Shown: positions 7,821 through 17,663, counted from the first letter of the stretch. The stretch: 64,000 nucleotides of DNA from JAJDAT01 sp964570665 (GCA_964570665.1 CAZMZH010000018.1:7477-71476); one strand, 5' to 3'. The notes: generated from the sequence alone by a model not told the origin. Translations and numbers: made by a program.

Positions 7821-9536
7821 ATGAAGACTAATCAACCCGACGAAGATTCCCTCCGCAGCCAAGCAATATCATTTCATATGAAAGGCGATTTAAACGAAGC
7901 CGAAACTCAATACCTAGCTTTTTTAAAAATTAATCCTATAGACTCTGAAGTTCTTCATTTATTAGGCGTTTTGTATTGTCAAAAGGGAAATTTTGAAGAA
8001 GGTATCTCCTGGTTAAAAAAAGCGCTCGATAATAACCCCGATTTTTCCGAAGCGCATTTTAACTTGGGAAAAGCTTATAAAGAACTTGGGGAGACTAATA
8101 ACTCAATAGAATCTTTTCAGAATGCCGTTAAGACTAACCAAAATTATTACGAAGCCCATAATAACCTAGGAATTGTTTGGTCCGAAATGGGCGATAACCA
8201 ATCGGCACATTCAGCTTTTTCTAAAGCCATCCAAATCAATCCCTCATTTGCCGAGGGTCATTTTAATCTAGGAAATTCTCTTGAAAAAATTGGGCGCGAA
8301 AAAGAAGCGATTCAACATTATCGCGAAGCGCTAGCGTTGGAACCAGATTTTTCGGAAGCTTATTATAATCTCGCCAAAACTCTTGAAAGTATTGGCCAGG
8401 AAGAGGAAGCTCTAGAAGCTTATCAATTATCGATCAAAGGGAAACCCGATTTTGCTCCCGCCTTTAACGCATTGGCTATCCTATATAAAAAATTAGGGCA
8501 AATCGATATGGCAATTGAGAATTACAAAAAAGCTTTAGAAATAGACCCAGGATTTTTTTTGGCTTTAAACAACCTGGGCAACGCTTTGAGAGATAAAGGA
8601 AACTTAAAAGAAGCGTTAGAAGCTTATGGCCAAGCTTTAAAAATTCAACCGAACTATGCAGACGGTTTTTATAATCTTGGAATAGCCTTAATCGACGACG
8701 ACCAACAAGAAAGCGCCATTGACGCATTTATGAAAGCGACAACCATTAATCCTAAACATGTCGACGCTTTTTCCAACCTAGGAACCATTTATAGTCGAAT
8801 GGGAAAAGGAGACCAGGCTATTGCAGCTTGCAAAAAAGTCATTGAATTATCTCCAAATAATCCAACAGCTCTCCACATGCTGTCCGCATTAGAAAAACGT
8901 AAACCTGATTCCGCCCCTCCAGAATTTGTTGAAGAACTTTTTGATAAATATGCCGTCAGGTTCGAGAACCATCTTCTAAATAAGTTAGAATACCAAACGC
9001 CTCAAAAACTCCGCAACCAATGGGACTCTTTACAAAAACCCGTATTCAACCGCCTACTTGATTTAGGCTGCGGAACCGGTTTATCTGGGATAGAATTCCA
9101 AAACATTTGCAAGGAAATGACTGGAGTAGATATTTCTTCGGCTATGTTAGAAAAAGCTAAAGAAAAATCAATCTATTCCAGGTTGATAAAATCTGAGATT
9201 TTAGAATTCTTATCCACGGATAAAGAAAAATACGACGGCTTCATTGCCGCCGACACTTTGATCTATTTTGGGAATTTAGACCAGATCTTTGCAGGGGTTC
9301 AATTTCGCGCTAAAGGAGAAGCTTGTTTTATCTTATCAATAGAAACTTCTACCGACGAAGAATTTGTACTGCGCCTTAATGGAAGATTTTCTCATTCAGA
9401 TGAATACATTAAAAGTTTAGCTCAAAAGCATAAATTTGAAATTCTTTTAAACCAATCTACAACCTTGCGTAAAGAATATAAAGAAGACGTATCAGGTCGG
9501 ATTTACGTCTTAAAAACCAACAAAACCGGCGAATAA
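7821..9536 (+). CDS. TPR-repeat protein fused to a class I methyltransferase
   Basis: 571 residues. About ten TPR units fill residues 10-355 (repeated NLG.A...G....A...Y..AL...P pattern). A SAM-dependent methyltransferase domain (about 390-560) follows, with motif I LLDLGCGTGLSG near 411 and VDISSAML soon after. No signal peptide, so cytoplasmic. The TPR part probably presents a protein or peptide partner, but neither acceptor nor pathway is visible. Similar TPR-methyltransferase fusions are known in bacteria with many TPR proteins. Preceded by the three hairpins, so it may be a separate transcript. Confidence 0.85.
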   Translation: MKTNQPDEDSLRSQAISFHMKGDLNEAETQYLAFLKINPIDSEVLHLLGVLYCQKGNFEEGISWLKKALDNNPDFSEAHFNLGKAYKELGETNNSIESFQNAVKTNQNYYEAHNNLGIVWSEMGDNQSAHSAFSKAIQINPSFAEGHFNLGNSLEKIGREKEAIQHYREALALEPDFSEAYYNLAKTLESIGQEEEALEAYQLSIKGKPDFAPAFNALAILYKKLGQIDMAIENYKKALEIDPGFFLALNNLGNALRDKGNLKEALEAYGQALKIQPNYADGFYNLGIALIDDDQQESAIDAFMKATTINPKHVDAFSNLGTIYSRMGKGDQAIAACKKVIELSPNNPTALHMLSALEKRKPDSAPPEFVEELFDKYAVRFENHLLNKLEYQTPQKLRNQWDSLQKPVFNRLLDLGCGTGLSGIEFQNICKEMTGVDISSAMLEKAKEKSIYSRLIKSEILEFLSTDKEKYDGFIAADTLIYFGNLDQIFAGVQFRAKGEACFILSIETSTDEEFVLRLNGRFSHSDEYIKSLAQKHKFEILLNQSTTLRKEYKEDVSGRIYVLKTNKTGE

Positions 9537-9629
9537 GAAATGTAGAAAAACGAGCTTCTTTTTTGTATGATTAGATCAATCAGTGAAACTTTCTCTTATC
9601 GCGCAAATGACATTTCATATAGGTAAAAA

Positions 9630-10202
9630 ATGGATAAAACTGAAATAGTAGAATTAATGGATCAAATCACTTTTTTTGATGATTTTCGCCAACAAGATAA
9701 AGAAAAATTAGCGGAATTAGAAGAAGGAATGGTGGAATACAATCCAGGCGACGTTATCATTAATCAAGGCGATTTGGATCAAACTATTTTTGTTTTAATA
9801 AAAGGTAAAATTACCATTTTTAAAAACGAAGCGCCTAACTCTGAATTGAACTGTCTAGAACCTGGAGCCGTATTTGGAGAGGTCCCCTTAATCACAGGAG
9901 CTCCCAGGTCTACAAATGCCGCTGCAAAAACTTATGTTCTCGCCCTTAAACTTGACGGTCGACTGTTTCATGAATTAGACCCAGCCATCCTTAACAAATT
10001 TAAAGATCATCTTCTTAAACTGCTAATTCGCAGGTTGAACGAGATGAATGCGTCTCTTAGTCGGATGAAAAGAGAATTTCACGATCAAAAAGACTCTTTC
10101 AATAAAGTTAGAGAAGAAATAGATAAAATCTTAATCGCTTCGCAAAATATTAAAGCTAATCGTGAAATGTTTACCGGCTTTTTAGACGATATTAGAGGAT
10201 AA
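9630..10202 (+). CDS. cyclic-nucleotide-binding (CNB) domain protein with C-terminal helix
   Basis: 190 residues. A cNMP-binding beta-roll (about 15-125) has the phosphate-binding-cassette-like PGAVFGEVPLITGAPRSTNAAA; Glu and Arg are present as in true cNMP binders. A long amphipathic helical tail (about 130-190) could dimerise or contact a partner. No DNA-binding helix-turn-helix, so it is not a Crp-type activator. It closely resembles the protein at 55805-56257, which shares PRSTNAVAK and the KFKD..L.LL.R.. tail. Role unknown. Confidence 0.8.
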   Translation: MDKTEIVELMDQITFFDDFRQQDKEKLAELEEGMVEYNPGDVIINQGDLDQTIFVLIKGKITIFKNEAPNSELNCLEPGAVFGEVPLITGAPRSTNAAAKTYVLALKLDGRLFHELDPAILNKFKDHLLKLLIRRLNEMNASLSRMKREFHDQKDSFNKVREEIDKILIASQNIKANREMFTGFLDDIRG

Positions 10203-10212
10203 AACGGTTACT

Positions 10213-11280
10213 TTAAGAATAAAAAGAAGATTCGCGGTATTGAACAATTCCGCGTTTTATAAGGACTTGCGCAACAGCGGCGACAGGGACACCCAGAATA
10301 GCGCCGAGCAATCCAAAAAACTCAACTCCAATCAACACGGCGATCATTATAGCAACAGGATGTAATCCAATTTGTTCTCCGACAACGCGCGGAGTAATGA
10401 TCATACCCTCTAATGCCTGAACTGCCACAAAAACAAAGGCGACGCCTAAAAGGGGCGCCAGTTCCTGATAATGCAACAAGGTCAGAATAAATGCCGGAAC
10501 AAAACCGAATATAGCGCCAGCATAGGGAATTAAATTCGCGTATCCAGCCAAAACCCCTATAAATAAACTTAGCGGGGTGCCAATTATAAATAAACCCAAG
10601 CTATACAACACCGCCATTAGGCTTGCCACCATCAATTGGCCTCTAACGAATTTAGACAATACTCCATTTATTTCAATCGTAATTTCTTTTATCAGAGCTC
10701 GATTTCGCGGAGGAACTAATTCAAAAACTTTAGCTACAATCAAATCAAAATCTCGCAATAAATAAAACATGGCAACCGGAATAATAATCAAATTAACAGC
10801 CATTATTAGAATATTTAAAACGCCTGAAAACGACTCCCATAAAATGGAAGTTGCAGAAGAAAAAACTTTCATCGGAATGTTACCCAGTTTTTTCAGGATG
10901 TCTTGAATTATCTCTCTGGCTCTTTCTGAATCAATAGAAGAAACTTTTTCGACAAATGGATGAACCCAATTTTGAACGGAGCCAATATAATCCGGAAGAT
11001 TTTGCGTTAATTTTTCTACTTGAATTTGCATTATTGGCATAAGTAAAATGCAACTTAAAATCAATGCGCCAAAAAAACTTGTCAGCAATAGAACGGTTGC
11101 CGTAACTCGTCCCAGTTTTCGTTCTTGCAATTTATCTACCAAAGGATCAAGTAAATAAGCTAATCCAAACGCAATAAAAAAAGGCGTGACAACTCGTCTA
11201 GTTAGATAGAGTAATATTCCAATCAAAAGTACCGTTCCAGCCAAAATCCAAATTCCAATCTGTTTTTGTTTGTTTTCCAT
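10213..11280 (-). CDS. AI-2E family transporter (PerM/YdiK type)
   Basis: 355-residue inner-membrane protein with about eight helices: two close hairpins at the N-terminus (residues 9-85), a soluble segment (about 88-150), then helices through to residue 340. The conserved blocks VVTPFFIAFGLAYLLDPLVD and PYAGAIFGFVPA mark the AI-2E/UPF0118 family, whose members export diverse substrates or act as ion antiporters; autoinducer export is not implied. It is 2 bp from the next minus-strand gene (11283), so likely last in the scpB-rluB-flgT-like-permease operon. Confidence 0.85.
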   Translation of the reverse strand: MENKQKQIGIWILAGTVLLIGILLYLTRRVVTPFFIAFGLAYLLDPLVDKLQERKLGRVTATVLLLTSFFGALILSCILLMPIMQIQVEKLTQNLPDYIGSVQNWVHPFVEKVSSIDSERAREIIQDILKKLGNIPMKVFSSATSILWESFSGVLNILIMAVNLIIIPVAMFYLLRDFDLIVAKVFELVPPRNRALIKEITIEINGVLSKFVRGQLMVASLMAVLYSLGLFIIGTPLSLFIGVLAGYANLIPYAGAIFGFVPAFILTLLHYQELAPLLGVAFVFVAVQALEGMIITPRVVGEQIGLHPVAIMIAVLIGVEFFGLLGAILGVPVAAVAQVLIKRGIVQYRESSFYS

Positions 11281-11282
11281 AC

Positions 11283-12377
11283 CTAAAGATCTCCAAACAT
11301 TGAAGGTACATTCGAAGCGGGAGCTGGCGAGGTTGATTTTGGGGTAGCGTTTGCAACAGATCTTTTATTTGACGATTCTCCTTGTTTATTTCTAGAAGAA
11401 ACTTTTCCTTTGGGTTCCCAAAATTGGCGTACAGAATCTATTAAAAAGCCGCTAATCTTTAACGTTGCCTGATCGAAAGCGGACAATTCTCCTCGTATTG
11501 GGTCTTCCTCTAAAGCGGTAGCAAATTCACTTCTAGCGGCAATCAAAGTTCCTCTAGATGCGGATATTGCTTTTAGGTTAACGCTGGCCTGAATTTCGCC
11601 GTCATCTCCTTGCGGCTTTGACGAAATAGCTTTTCCAACAATAACCACATCCGCCCCCGTCCGATATCCAACATCAACTGCGGAAGCTATATCCCCTTCA
11701 GTCGCCTTTCTTGCCGTTTCTTCAGAAATTAAATCTCTTATAGAATTGCGATTGAAAGCTTGAATACCAGCCTCTTGAAAGCTTTGCACCAAGGCCATTT
11801 CAGACATTGGAATGGTTTCCCAGAATGACTTCGCCGCAGAAGAAATCCCTGTTTCCATTATAAGTATAGTAACCGCTCTTTCTTCTGCCGGAGTTTGTAA
11901 TATACCAATTGATCTTAGGCTTTGTTTTAATTCTTGGGCGTAAACTTCCACCTCTAAACGAACCTCGGCTAACATTAACGAGGTATTATCATAAGCGTTT
12001 AAGAATCGATAGCTTTTCACATAACGATCGGGTCGAGATAAAATTCTTCTTAAGGTTTTATCAGATAAATCCGCTTCATCTCCAAGAATACTTTCAATCG
12101 CTTCTTGAATCGCAATTTTCATGGCTGATTTAACGGCCTTTTTTCTGGCAGAAACAAAATTATTTTGAAACGCTTCCGCTTCAGCGGTGACTTCATAAAA
12201 AAGAGGCAACCGGGAAACCGCTCTATTTTCCAATAACAGAGAAGAGGATTGCGCAATCGTAAAGGAAGGAATTAAAAAAATTACAGCGAGAATAATTCCC
12301 ACGCCATATTTATTTAATTGGAAAAAGTAATATCTTGAAACGTTTTTGAAAAAAGAAAAAATTATTTTGCGCCTCAT
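11283..12377 (-). CDS. secreted protein with FlgT-like N-terminal domain
   Basis: After an N-terminal hydrophobic segment (about residues 24-42) comes a domain resembling the FlgT/LPP20-like N-terminal fold: AEAEAFQNNFVSARKKAVKSA, then a turn with SRPDRYVKSYRFL and a V.LEVEVY strand. Residues 170-310 look like a second alpha/beta domain of the type found in periplasmic FlgT or CsgG-like proteins. The tail is Ser/Lys-rich. No flagellar genes are nearby, so a flagellar job is not supported. Start chosen at ATG 12377, which removes a 65-bp overlap with rluB; a TTG at 12455 would add 26 charged residues. Confidence 0.6.
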   Translation of the reverse strand: MRRKIIFSFFKNVSRYYFFQLNKYGVGIILAVIFLIPSFTIAQSSSLLLENRAVSRLPLFYEVTAEAEAFQNNFVSARKKAVKSAMKIAIQEAIESILGDEADLSDKTLRRILSRPDRYVKSYRFLNAYDNTSLMLAEVRLEVEVYAQELKQSLRSIGILQTPAEERAVTILIMETGISSAAKSFWETIPMSEMALVQSFQEAGIQAFNRNSIRDLISEETARKATEGDIASAVDVGYRTGADVVIVGKAISSKPQGDDGEIQASVNLKAISASRGTLIAARSEFATALEEDPIRGELSAFDQATLKISGFLIDSVRQFWEPKGKVSSRNKQGESSNKRSVANATPKSTSPAPASNVPSMFGDL

Positions 12378-12390
12378 TCGATCTATCGCT

Positions 12391-13146
12391 TTATTTAGCT
12401 GAATCGGAACCGTCGTTTTTTTGCGCTTTTGCGACAAGACGTCGTAAACTTTCAATTTCTTTTCGCGTCAAGTGGCGATAATCTCCAGGGGATAAACCGT
12501 TTAGATTAATAAACGCAAAGTGCGTTCTTTTCAGTTTGATGACAGGATGCCTAACAACTTCGCAGATTCTCTTAATATGCCGATTTTTACCCTCATAAAG
12601 AGTTAAGTTTAAAAAACAGTTTTTTCCGCTCTCCCGCCAAATTTCTGCATCTAAAGGCAATGTTGAATCGCCGTCTAATCGAAGGCCACTTTTCATTTTC
12701 TCTAGAGTCTTTTTTTCCGGTACGCCGCGAACCTTTGCTCGATATGTCCTGGGGATTCGGTTTTTTGGATCCAATAAATCCTTTGATAATTGTCCATCGT
12801 TAGTCAAAAGCAATATACCTTGCGTATTAAAATCCAATCGCCCTACCGGATACACTTTTCCCTGGACCTTCTTAAAATAGTCCATAACGGTGGGTCTTTC
12901 TCCATCGTCTTTTAAAGTCGTAAGACAATTTGTCGGTTTAAAAAACGCCAAATACATCTTATCGGATTGTGGCGGAAGGACTCTTCCGCGAATTTTAACG
13001 CAATCTACAGCCGGGTCGGCCGATGCCCCCAATTGAGTTATAGTTCTTCCATTCACCATAACTTTGCCTTCTGAAATCCATCGTTCAGCTTCTCTTCTAG
13101 AAGCTAAACCCGCTCCAGCTATTAATTTTTGCAATCGGGTTTTCAT
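12391..13146 (-). CDS. rluB: 23S rRNA pseudouridine synthase, RluB/RsuA family
   Basis: Converts a uridine in large-subunit rRNA to pseudouridine. An S4 RNA-binding domain (about 1-60, LQKLIAGAGLASRREAER) is followed by the catalytic domain with GRLDFNTQGILLLTNDG near residue 98; the Asp of GRLD is the catalytic residue. Ends in a short acidic/basic tail. ATG 13146 is preferred to the upstream TTG at 13164 because the S4 domain starts right after it. Located after scpB, the common scpB-rluB order. RluB is favoured over RsuA or RluE by context only. Confidence 0.88.
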   Translation of the reverse strand: MKTRLQKLIAGAGLASRREAERWISEGKVMVNGRTITQLGASADPAVDCVKIRGRVLPPQSDKMYLAFFKPTNCLTTLKDDGERPTVMDYFKKVQGKVYPVGRLDFNTQGILLLTNDGQLSKDLLDPKNRIPRTYRAKVRGVPEKKTLEKMKSGLRLDGDSTLPLDAEIWRESGKNCFLNLTLYEGKNRHIKRICEVVRHPVIKLKRTHFAFINLNGLSPGDYRHLTRKEIESLRRLVAKAQKNDGSDSAK

Positions 13147-13205
13147 TTTTCTATAAACGCTCAATCGATACTTTTTGTATCTGATGTCCTCTTTTTAGAT
13201 TTTCG

Positions 13206-13967
13206 TTACTCTTCTGGATTATCTTGCAAATTATCTTCCGTAACGGGAATTTCTTCTGCATTGGAATGGCTTTGCTCATTTAGCGCTATCTCATCCGTAT
13301 CTACTTTTTCTTCGTTTTCCTCGATTTCAGTATTTGTCGAATCTTCGGGTTCATCATCCGATAATTCGCCCGGATCCTCTAAAACAGGATCTTCAAAAAT
13401 CATGCGAGTTTGCTTTTCGGAGCCTTCATTTTGCTCTCCCGATAACTCAGCCTCTTTCAAATCGTCTAGCGTGGGTAAATCGCCCAATTCTTTAATTCCA
13501 AAATAATCGAGAAATTTCTGAGTTGTTTTATACATCATGGGACGTCCTAATACCTGTTTCCTCCCGGCGGGGGCTATAATTTTCTTTTCCAGCAAAGTTT
13601 TTACAACCCCTGCCGAATCAACGCCCCGGATTTCTTCTACTTCAGTCCTAGTAATTGGCTGTTTATAAGCGATGATGGAAATGGTGTCTAAAGCAGGTTG
13701 AGACAATCTTGCCATTTTATCGGCTCGATAGAATTTTCTAATCCAATCAGAGAATTCTCTTCTTGTCGCAAGAAGAAAACCTTCCGCAACTTCTACTATT
13801 TGTAAGTTGCGCTCGCTATAATCTTCTTTTAGTTCTTCTAAAATCGACTCAAATTCAGAACTTGGCATTCCATTAATAACAGTAGCCGCTAAACGCTCCG
13901 AGGTAACGGGTTCATCCGCCGCCAATAAAATATTTTCAACAATTGCCTTAATTTCGTTACGTTCCAC
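13206..13967 (-). CDS. scpB: SMC-ScpAB condensin subunit ScpB
   Basis: Winged-helix protein that binds the kleisin ScpA to build the chromosome-condensing SMC complex. Residues 1-180 show the family pattern, with ILLAADEPVTSERLA near the start and LDTISIIAYKQPITRTEVEEIRGVDS in two blocks around 100-125. Residues 190-253 form an acidic Glu/Asp-rich tail that is likely disordered. No scpA is seen in this window. First gene of a minus-strand group with rluB. Confidence 0.92.
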   Translation of the reverse strand: MERNEIKAIVENILLAADEPVTSERLAATVINGMPSSEFESILEELKEDYSERNLQIVEVAEGFLLATRREFSDWIRKFYRADKMARLSQPALDTISIIAYKQPITRTEVEEIRGVDSAGVVKTLLEKKIIAPAGRKQVLGRPMMYKTTQKFLDYFGIKELGDLPTLDDLKEAELSGEQNEGSEKQTRMIFEDPVLEDPGELSDDEPEDSTNTEIEENEEKVDTDEIALNEQSHSNAEEIPVTEDNLQDNPEE

Positions 13968-14075
13968 GATGATCCACCTTTAATTGTTACTCATCTACCT
14001 AATAAAACTTTAATTCATTTATACAAGAAAAACAAAGAAGACTTATTTTAGAATGGTCCAACTAATTGTAATATC

Positions 14076-14095
14076 CAATAAAAATCGTTTTATTG
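14076..14095 (-). terminator. AT-rich hairpin downstream of the dCTP deaminase gene
   Basis: A perfect 8-bp inverted repeat, CAATAAAA/TTTTATTG with an ATCG loop, lies 14 bp after the stop of the minus-strand gene at 14109. The stem has no strong GC, so it would be a weak terminator. Confidence 0.3.
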
Positions 14096-14108
14096 ATTTT
14101 CTAGAATT

Positions 14109-15281
14109 CTATTTACTTTTAAAAAATTTACTCAGAGTTAACTTTTGGGAATGGTAGTTGGATTGGATATCTTTGCCGTAAATTATTCTTGGCTCTTCTA
14201 TTACTTTTTCAAACTTAAGCCGACAAAAAGTTTGGCCATCTTCCACTAAAAATGGAACGTCGTGCGGACGAACCTCCATTACGGCACGCGTACCTTGATT
14301 TTTCAATGATTTGCCACCGTGCCAGCCAAAACCGGGATCAAAAAAACCTGCATAATGAGTTCTTAATTCACCACTATTTGGCTCGTACGCCACCATTTCG
14401 GCTAATAAATTAGGCCAAATACAAATCTTCTCTTTTGACATCATTATATAAAAACTTTCGGGCTCTAGTATCAATCGTTTCTTTTTATTTTTAAAAATTG
14501 GTTCCCAAAAATCTAAAACATCATAATGACGGGTCTTTGATAAATCGATAACAGCGCTATTAGATTTTGCTTTAAACGCAATCGGTTCTTTCCCCTTAGA
14601 AGACAAATCTATTCCAATGTAAATTCCATCGTCTACGATTACCTCTTCAAGCGGTAACGGCTTACCCGATGGATCGAATAAAATCGGCTGCTTACGATAA
14701 TAGTCCTTGAGGGCCTTATTAGAAATGTCTGGCTCTTTTCTTATTAATCGCAGTTGGTTTAAAGTCAATCCTTCTGTCACGCGAACGGGAAACGACCTAG
14801 CAATTACTTCTAAATATAGTTTTCCTTTATAGCCTGGAATAATCTCGTCGAACCTATGGCCGTAATCCGTAATAACTCTGGTGAACATATCTAAACGGCC
14901 AATGGAGCTTTTGGGATTTGTACGACCATATAAATCGCGAGGTAATTCCAGTTCTTCCATTAAGGGGATAAGATAAATAGCCCCTCTTTCTAAAATGCCT
15001 CCGTCCCTTAAATCAACTGGGTACATGAGGAGATCTTTTAATTTAGACTCGACCGTTCCCGTTTCAGGCAAAAAACTGCTTTGGACACGAAAAGCTTTTT
15101 CTCCCAAGCGCAAATCCAAACTCGCTGGTTGAAACTGCGATTCGACCAATGAAGTTTTAGCGTGGATAATGCCCTGGTGATAAGCCAATTCAAGCATCTG
15201 GATAGGTAAATACCCCGATCGATTCTTGATACTGGTCGATAGGTCTTGAGATAATAAAGATTTAGCGGCAAGAGGTTTCAT
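14109..15281 (-). CDS. two-domain 2'-deoxycytidine 5'-triphosphate deaminase
   Basis: Deaminates dCTP to dUTP for thymidylate synthesis. At 390 residues it is twice the usual Dcd length, matching the duplicated family. The N-terminal domain (about 30-190) has QPASLDLRLG, GRTNPKSSIGRLD and PGYKGKLYLEVIAR. The C-terminal domain (about 235-385) has a parallel PGFGW...RAVMEVRPHDVPF segment. The repeated PG-aromatic-(x)n-Glu pattern supports internal duplication. Faces the divergent zinc-ribbon gene at 15434. Confidence 0.85.
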   Translation of the reverse strand: MKPLAAKSLLSQDLSTSIKNRSGYLPIQMLELAYHQGIIHAKTSLVESQFQPASLDLRLGEKAFRVQSSFLPETGTVESKLKDLLMYPVDLRDGGILERGAIYLIPLMEELELPRDLYGRTNPKSSIGRLDMFTRVITDYGHRFDEIIPGYKGKLYLEVIARSFPVRVTEGLTLNQLRLIRKEPDISNKALKDYYRKQPILFDPSGKPLPLEEVIVDDGIYIGIDLSSKGKEPIAFKAKSNSAVIDLSKTRHYDVLDFWEPIFKNKKKRLILEPESFYIMMSKEKICIWPNLLAEMVAYEPNSGELRTHYAGFFDPGFGWHGGKSLKNQGTRAVMEVRPHDVPFLVEDGQTFCRLKFEKVIEEPRIIYGKDIQSNYHSQKLTLSKFFKSK

Positions 15282-15433
15282 TTGAAGGAAGACTATGGCA
15301 GTTAAGCTATTATAAGTTATAAATGGTTCAAAAACCCATTGACAGGCTGTTTTGAGCTATGATTTAATCCTAATAAGCTAAACATTTCAACCTCATAATT
15401 TGAGGAACCCAGAAAAAATTTGGGAAAAAAATT

Positions 15434-15679
15434 ATGCCACTTTTTGAATACTATTGTAACGATTGTAAAAAAGACTTTACCCTCCTTCAATCTGCTAATG
15501 TAAATAAGGAGGAAACAGAATGTCCTGACTGCGAAACGAAATCGGTAAACTATAAATTTTCGTCATTTGCCGCAAAAATTCATTCACCAACATCAAAAGC
15601 GGCCCCAGTAACGGCAGATGAACTACCGGATAAAAGTGTTTTAAACCTTCCTTTGCCTCGATTGCGCTCTGAGCTTTAA
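15434..15679 (+). CDS. FmdB-type zinc-ribbon protein
   Basis: 81 residues beginning MPLFEYYCNDCKKDF, the standard start of FmdB regulatory-type proteins. Two CxxC pairs (residues 8-11 and about 31-34) form the zinc ribbon. The C-terminal half is low-complexity and unassigned. Function of the family is poorly known; a nucleic-acid or protein-binding role is inferred. Confidence 0.8.
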   Translation: MPLFEYYCNDCKKDFTLLQSANVNKEETECPDCETKSVNYKFSSFAAKIHSPTSKAAPVTADELPDKSVLNLPLPRLRSEL

Positions 15680-15866
15680 GGAGCCTATAATAATTAATAT
15701 TTTCCAGGTTTGTTATCACTATCCCTTTTAAAGACAGCGTTCTTAATAACTTTTCAACTTTTGAGAACTCTTAAACTTTAATGGGTATATGAATAATCTA
15801 CCTTTATTTATATCTTGAATAATAGATTTTAAAATTAAGATTAACTCCAAATATATTTCTACGGTA

Positions 15867-17648
15867 ATGAATTCTAAAAAACTTCTTCGAACAATCTCAA
15901 AATCAAACATCTTTTTTCTAATCATCAGCGTTTTTGTCTTTACATGTGCAACGCCGCATTTTACTAAAAGTGTAGCTGAGGCAAATCGCGCCGACACCCA
16001 AAATAACCCGTTTCCAAACAGTCATTTACCGAGAGAAACTTTAGAGTTAATTGCCCAAGGAATGTCACTGGCCGAAAAAGGTAAATTTAACGCCGCCGAT
16101 GAAATTTTTGAAAAAGCCGCAAAAATTAGTCCCAACTCCGCAGAAGTTTTCGCTATCCGAGCAACAGCGGCACGTATGGCAAAAAACTTTCAAAAGGCAA
16201 ATCAATTTTTTGCGCGCGCAGCCGAGATAGATCCATACGACGAAGAAATTGCTTATAACTGGGGAATGTCTAAATTATTAGGAAAAGATCCCGATGGCGC
16301 TATTAAATTATTCAAAAAAACTCTAGAAATTAATCCCAAAAATATTATGGCTTATAATTCTTTGGGAAAAGCATTTGGCCGTAAAAAGGAATTTGCTAAA
16401 GAAGAAGCAAGTTATCGCAAAGCATTGGATCTAAACCCTCAATTGGCGCTCACTAATTTTAATTTAGGAATTGTACTGAGTTTACAAACAAAATTCGACC
16501 AGGCAGTTCCTTTTTTTCAAAAAGCCATCAAACTTGATAAGGAGTTTGATAAACCTTTTGTCCAAAGATTTCTACAACAATATAGCGCTGTCAAATCTAT
16601 CCAAAAAGGTCCTAAATTAGTAAACCCTGCAGAAAAGCAACAAGCTTCACTGGGTAAAGAAATTGATACAAAGTCCGAAGGTTCCGACCATAAAATGGAA
16701 GGTTCAAACGCAAAGATATTTAAAGAATATACTGATATTTCCGGGAAAATCTTGGTCAACGGCAAGCCTATAGGCCCAAATGCTGTGGTTTATCTTGAAA
16801 CCAAAGATAAGTTACAAGTTCCCGGTCAACAAACGCAATCCATAACAATTGCCCAAGATAACTTACAGTTTTCTCCCGCCATTTCTGTAGTTCAAGTAAA
16901 CTCCACGCTTACTTTTGTAAATAATGACCGCGAAGTCCATAATATTTACTCAAAATCTTTGAAAAACCAATTTAACCTTGGGGCAATGGCCTCTGGAACG
17001 TCTCGTTCCATTATGGTCAAAGACGCTGGCCCTATCGTCCTTCGCTGTAACATGCATAAAGATATGATTGGAACGGTTTTTGTCGCCCCTAATGGCTACT
17101 TCACGACCACCAACGAAAAAAGCGAATTTCTTGTAAATAAAGTTAAAAGTAAAGAATATATTATGCAGGTTTGGCATCCCCGGCTTTACCCACGAGAAAT
17201 TGATAAATATACCAAACTGGTCGCTTTAAATGGAAAAGATGAAATTATCGATTTTGATATAAAATCGGATTCTAAATTAGGCGAAATCCACGACTTAGTA
17301 GATGCCACCGATTATGACGCTATTGTGGACAGTATTGAAAAACTAATTTACGAAGCGATCGGCGATTGGAAAAAAGGCAAAAAATATTTACCGCGTAAAA
17401 AGGTTTTAAAAGCGGCAACTTTCCATTTTGAAGGCGAGGGTTTAAAAGGCGCTTTAGCAAAAAGCTTTAGCGAAAAGCGAAGCGCGAAATTGGAAAAGGC
17501 GATTGACGACATCCGAAAAAAAATATCCGGCTATTCAAAAGAGAAAGTAACGGTAGAGTCTTTAAAGACAGATACAAAAAGAGTGGTCGCTCAACTACGC
17601 AATAACGTTCAGGAGCTAAAGGCAAGAATTAAACCGGGAAAAAATTAA
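15867..17648 (+). CDS. exported TPR protein with a cupredoxin (type-1 copper) domain
   Basis: 593 residues. The N-terminal hydrophobic stretch (about 14-30) ends in FTC, so it is a signal peptide or possibly a lipoprotein with a non-canonical -1 Thr. TPR units cover about 50-225. A cupredoxin-like domain (about 325-405) carries the copper-ligand set: His in EVHNIYS, then Cys, His and Met in LRCNMHKDM. A carboxypeptidase-regulatory-like strand segment (YFTTTNEKSEF...MQVWHP) and a Lys-rich coiled tail follow. Probably a periplasmic electron-transfer or copper protein organised by the TPRs. The partner is unknown. Confidence 0.8.
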   Translation: MNSKKLLRTISKSNIFFLIISVFVFTCATPHFTKSVAEANRADTQNNPFPNSHLPRETLELIAQGMSLAEKGKFNAADEIFEKAAKISPNSAEVFAIRATAARMAKNFQKANQFFARAAEIDPYDEEIAYNWGMSKLLGKDPDGAIKLFKKTLEINPKNIMAYNSLGKAFGRKKEFAKEEASYRKALDLNPQLALTNFNLGIVLSLQTKFDQAVPFFQKAIKLDKEFDKPFVQRFLQQYSAVKSIQKGPKLVNPAEKQQASLGKEIDTKSEGSDHKMEGSNAKIFKEYTDISGKILVNGKPIGPNAVVYLETKDKLQVPGQQTQSITIAQDNLQFSPAISVVQVNSTLTFVNNDREVHNIYSKSLKNQFNLGAMASGTSRSIMVKDAGPIVLRCNMHKDMIGTVFVAPNGYFTTTNEKSEFLVNKVKSKEYIMQVWHPRLYPREIDKYTKLVALNGKDEIIDFDIKSDSKLGEIHDLVDATDYDAIVDSIEKLIYEAIGDWKKGKKYLPRKKVLKAATFHFEGEGLKGALAKSFSEKRSAKLEKAIDDIRKKISGYSKEKVTVESLKTDTKRVVAQLRNNVQELKARIKPGKN

Positions 17649-17663
17649 TTTTCCCTTCTTCTA

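Noticed and set aside
15339..15344. TTGACA near the zinc-ribbon gene
   Set aside because: The nearest TATGAT is only 13 bp away and no correctly spaced -10 is convincing.
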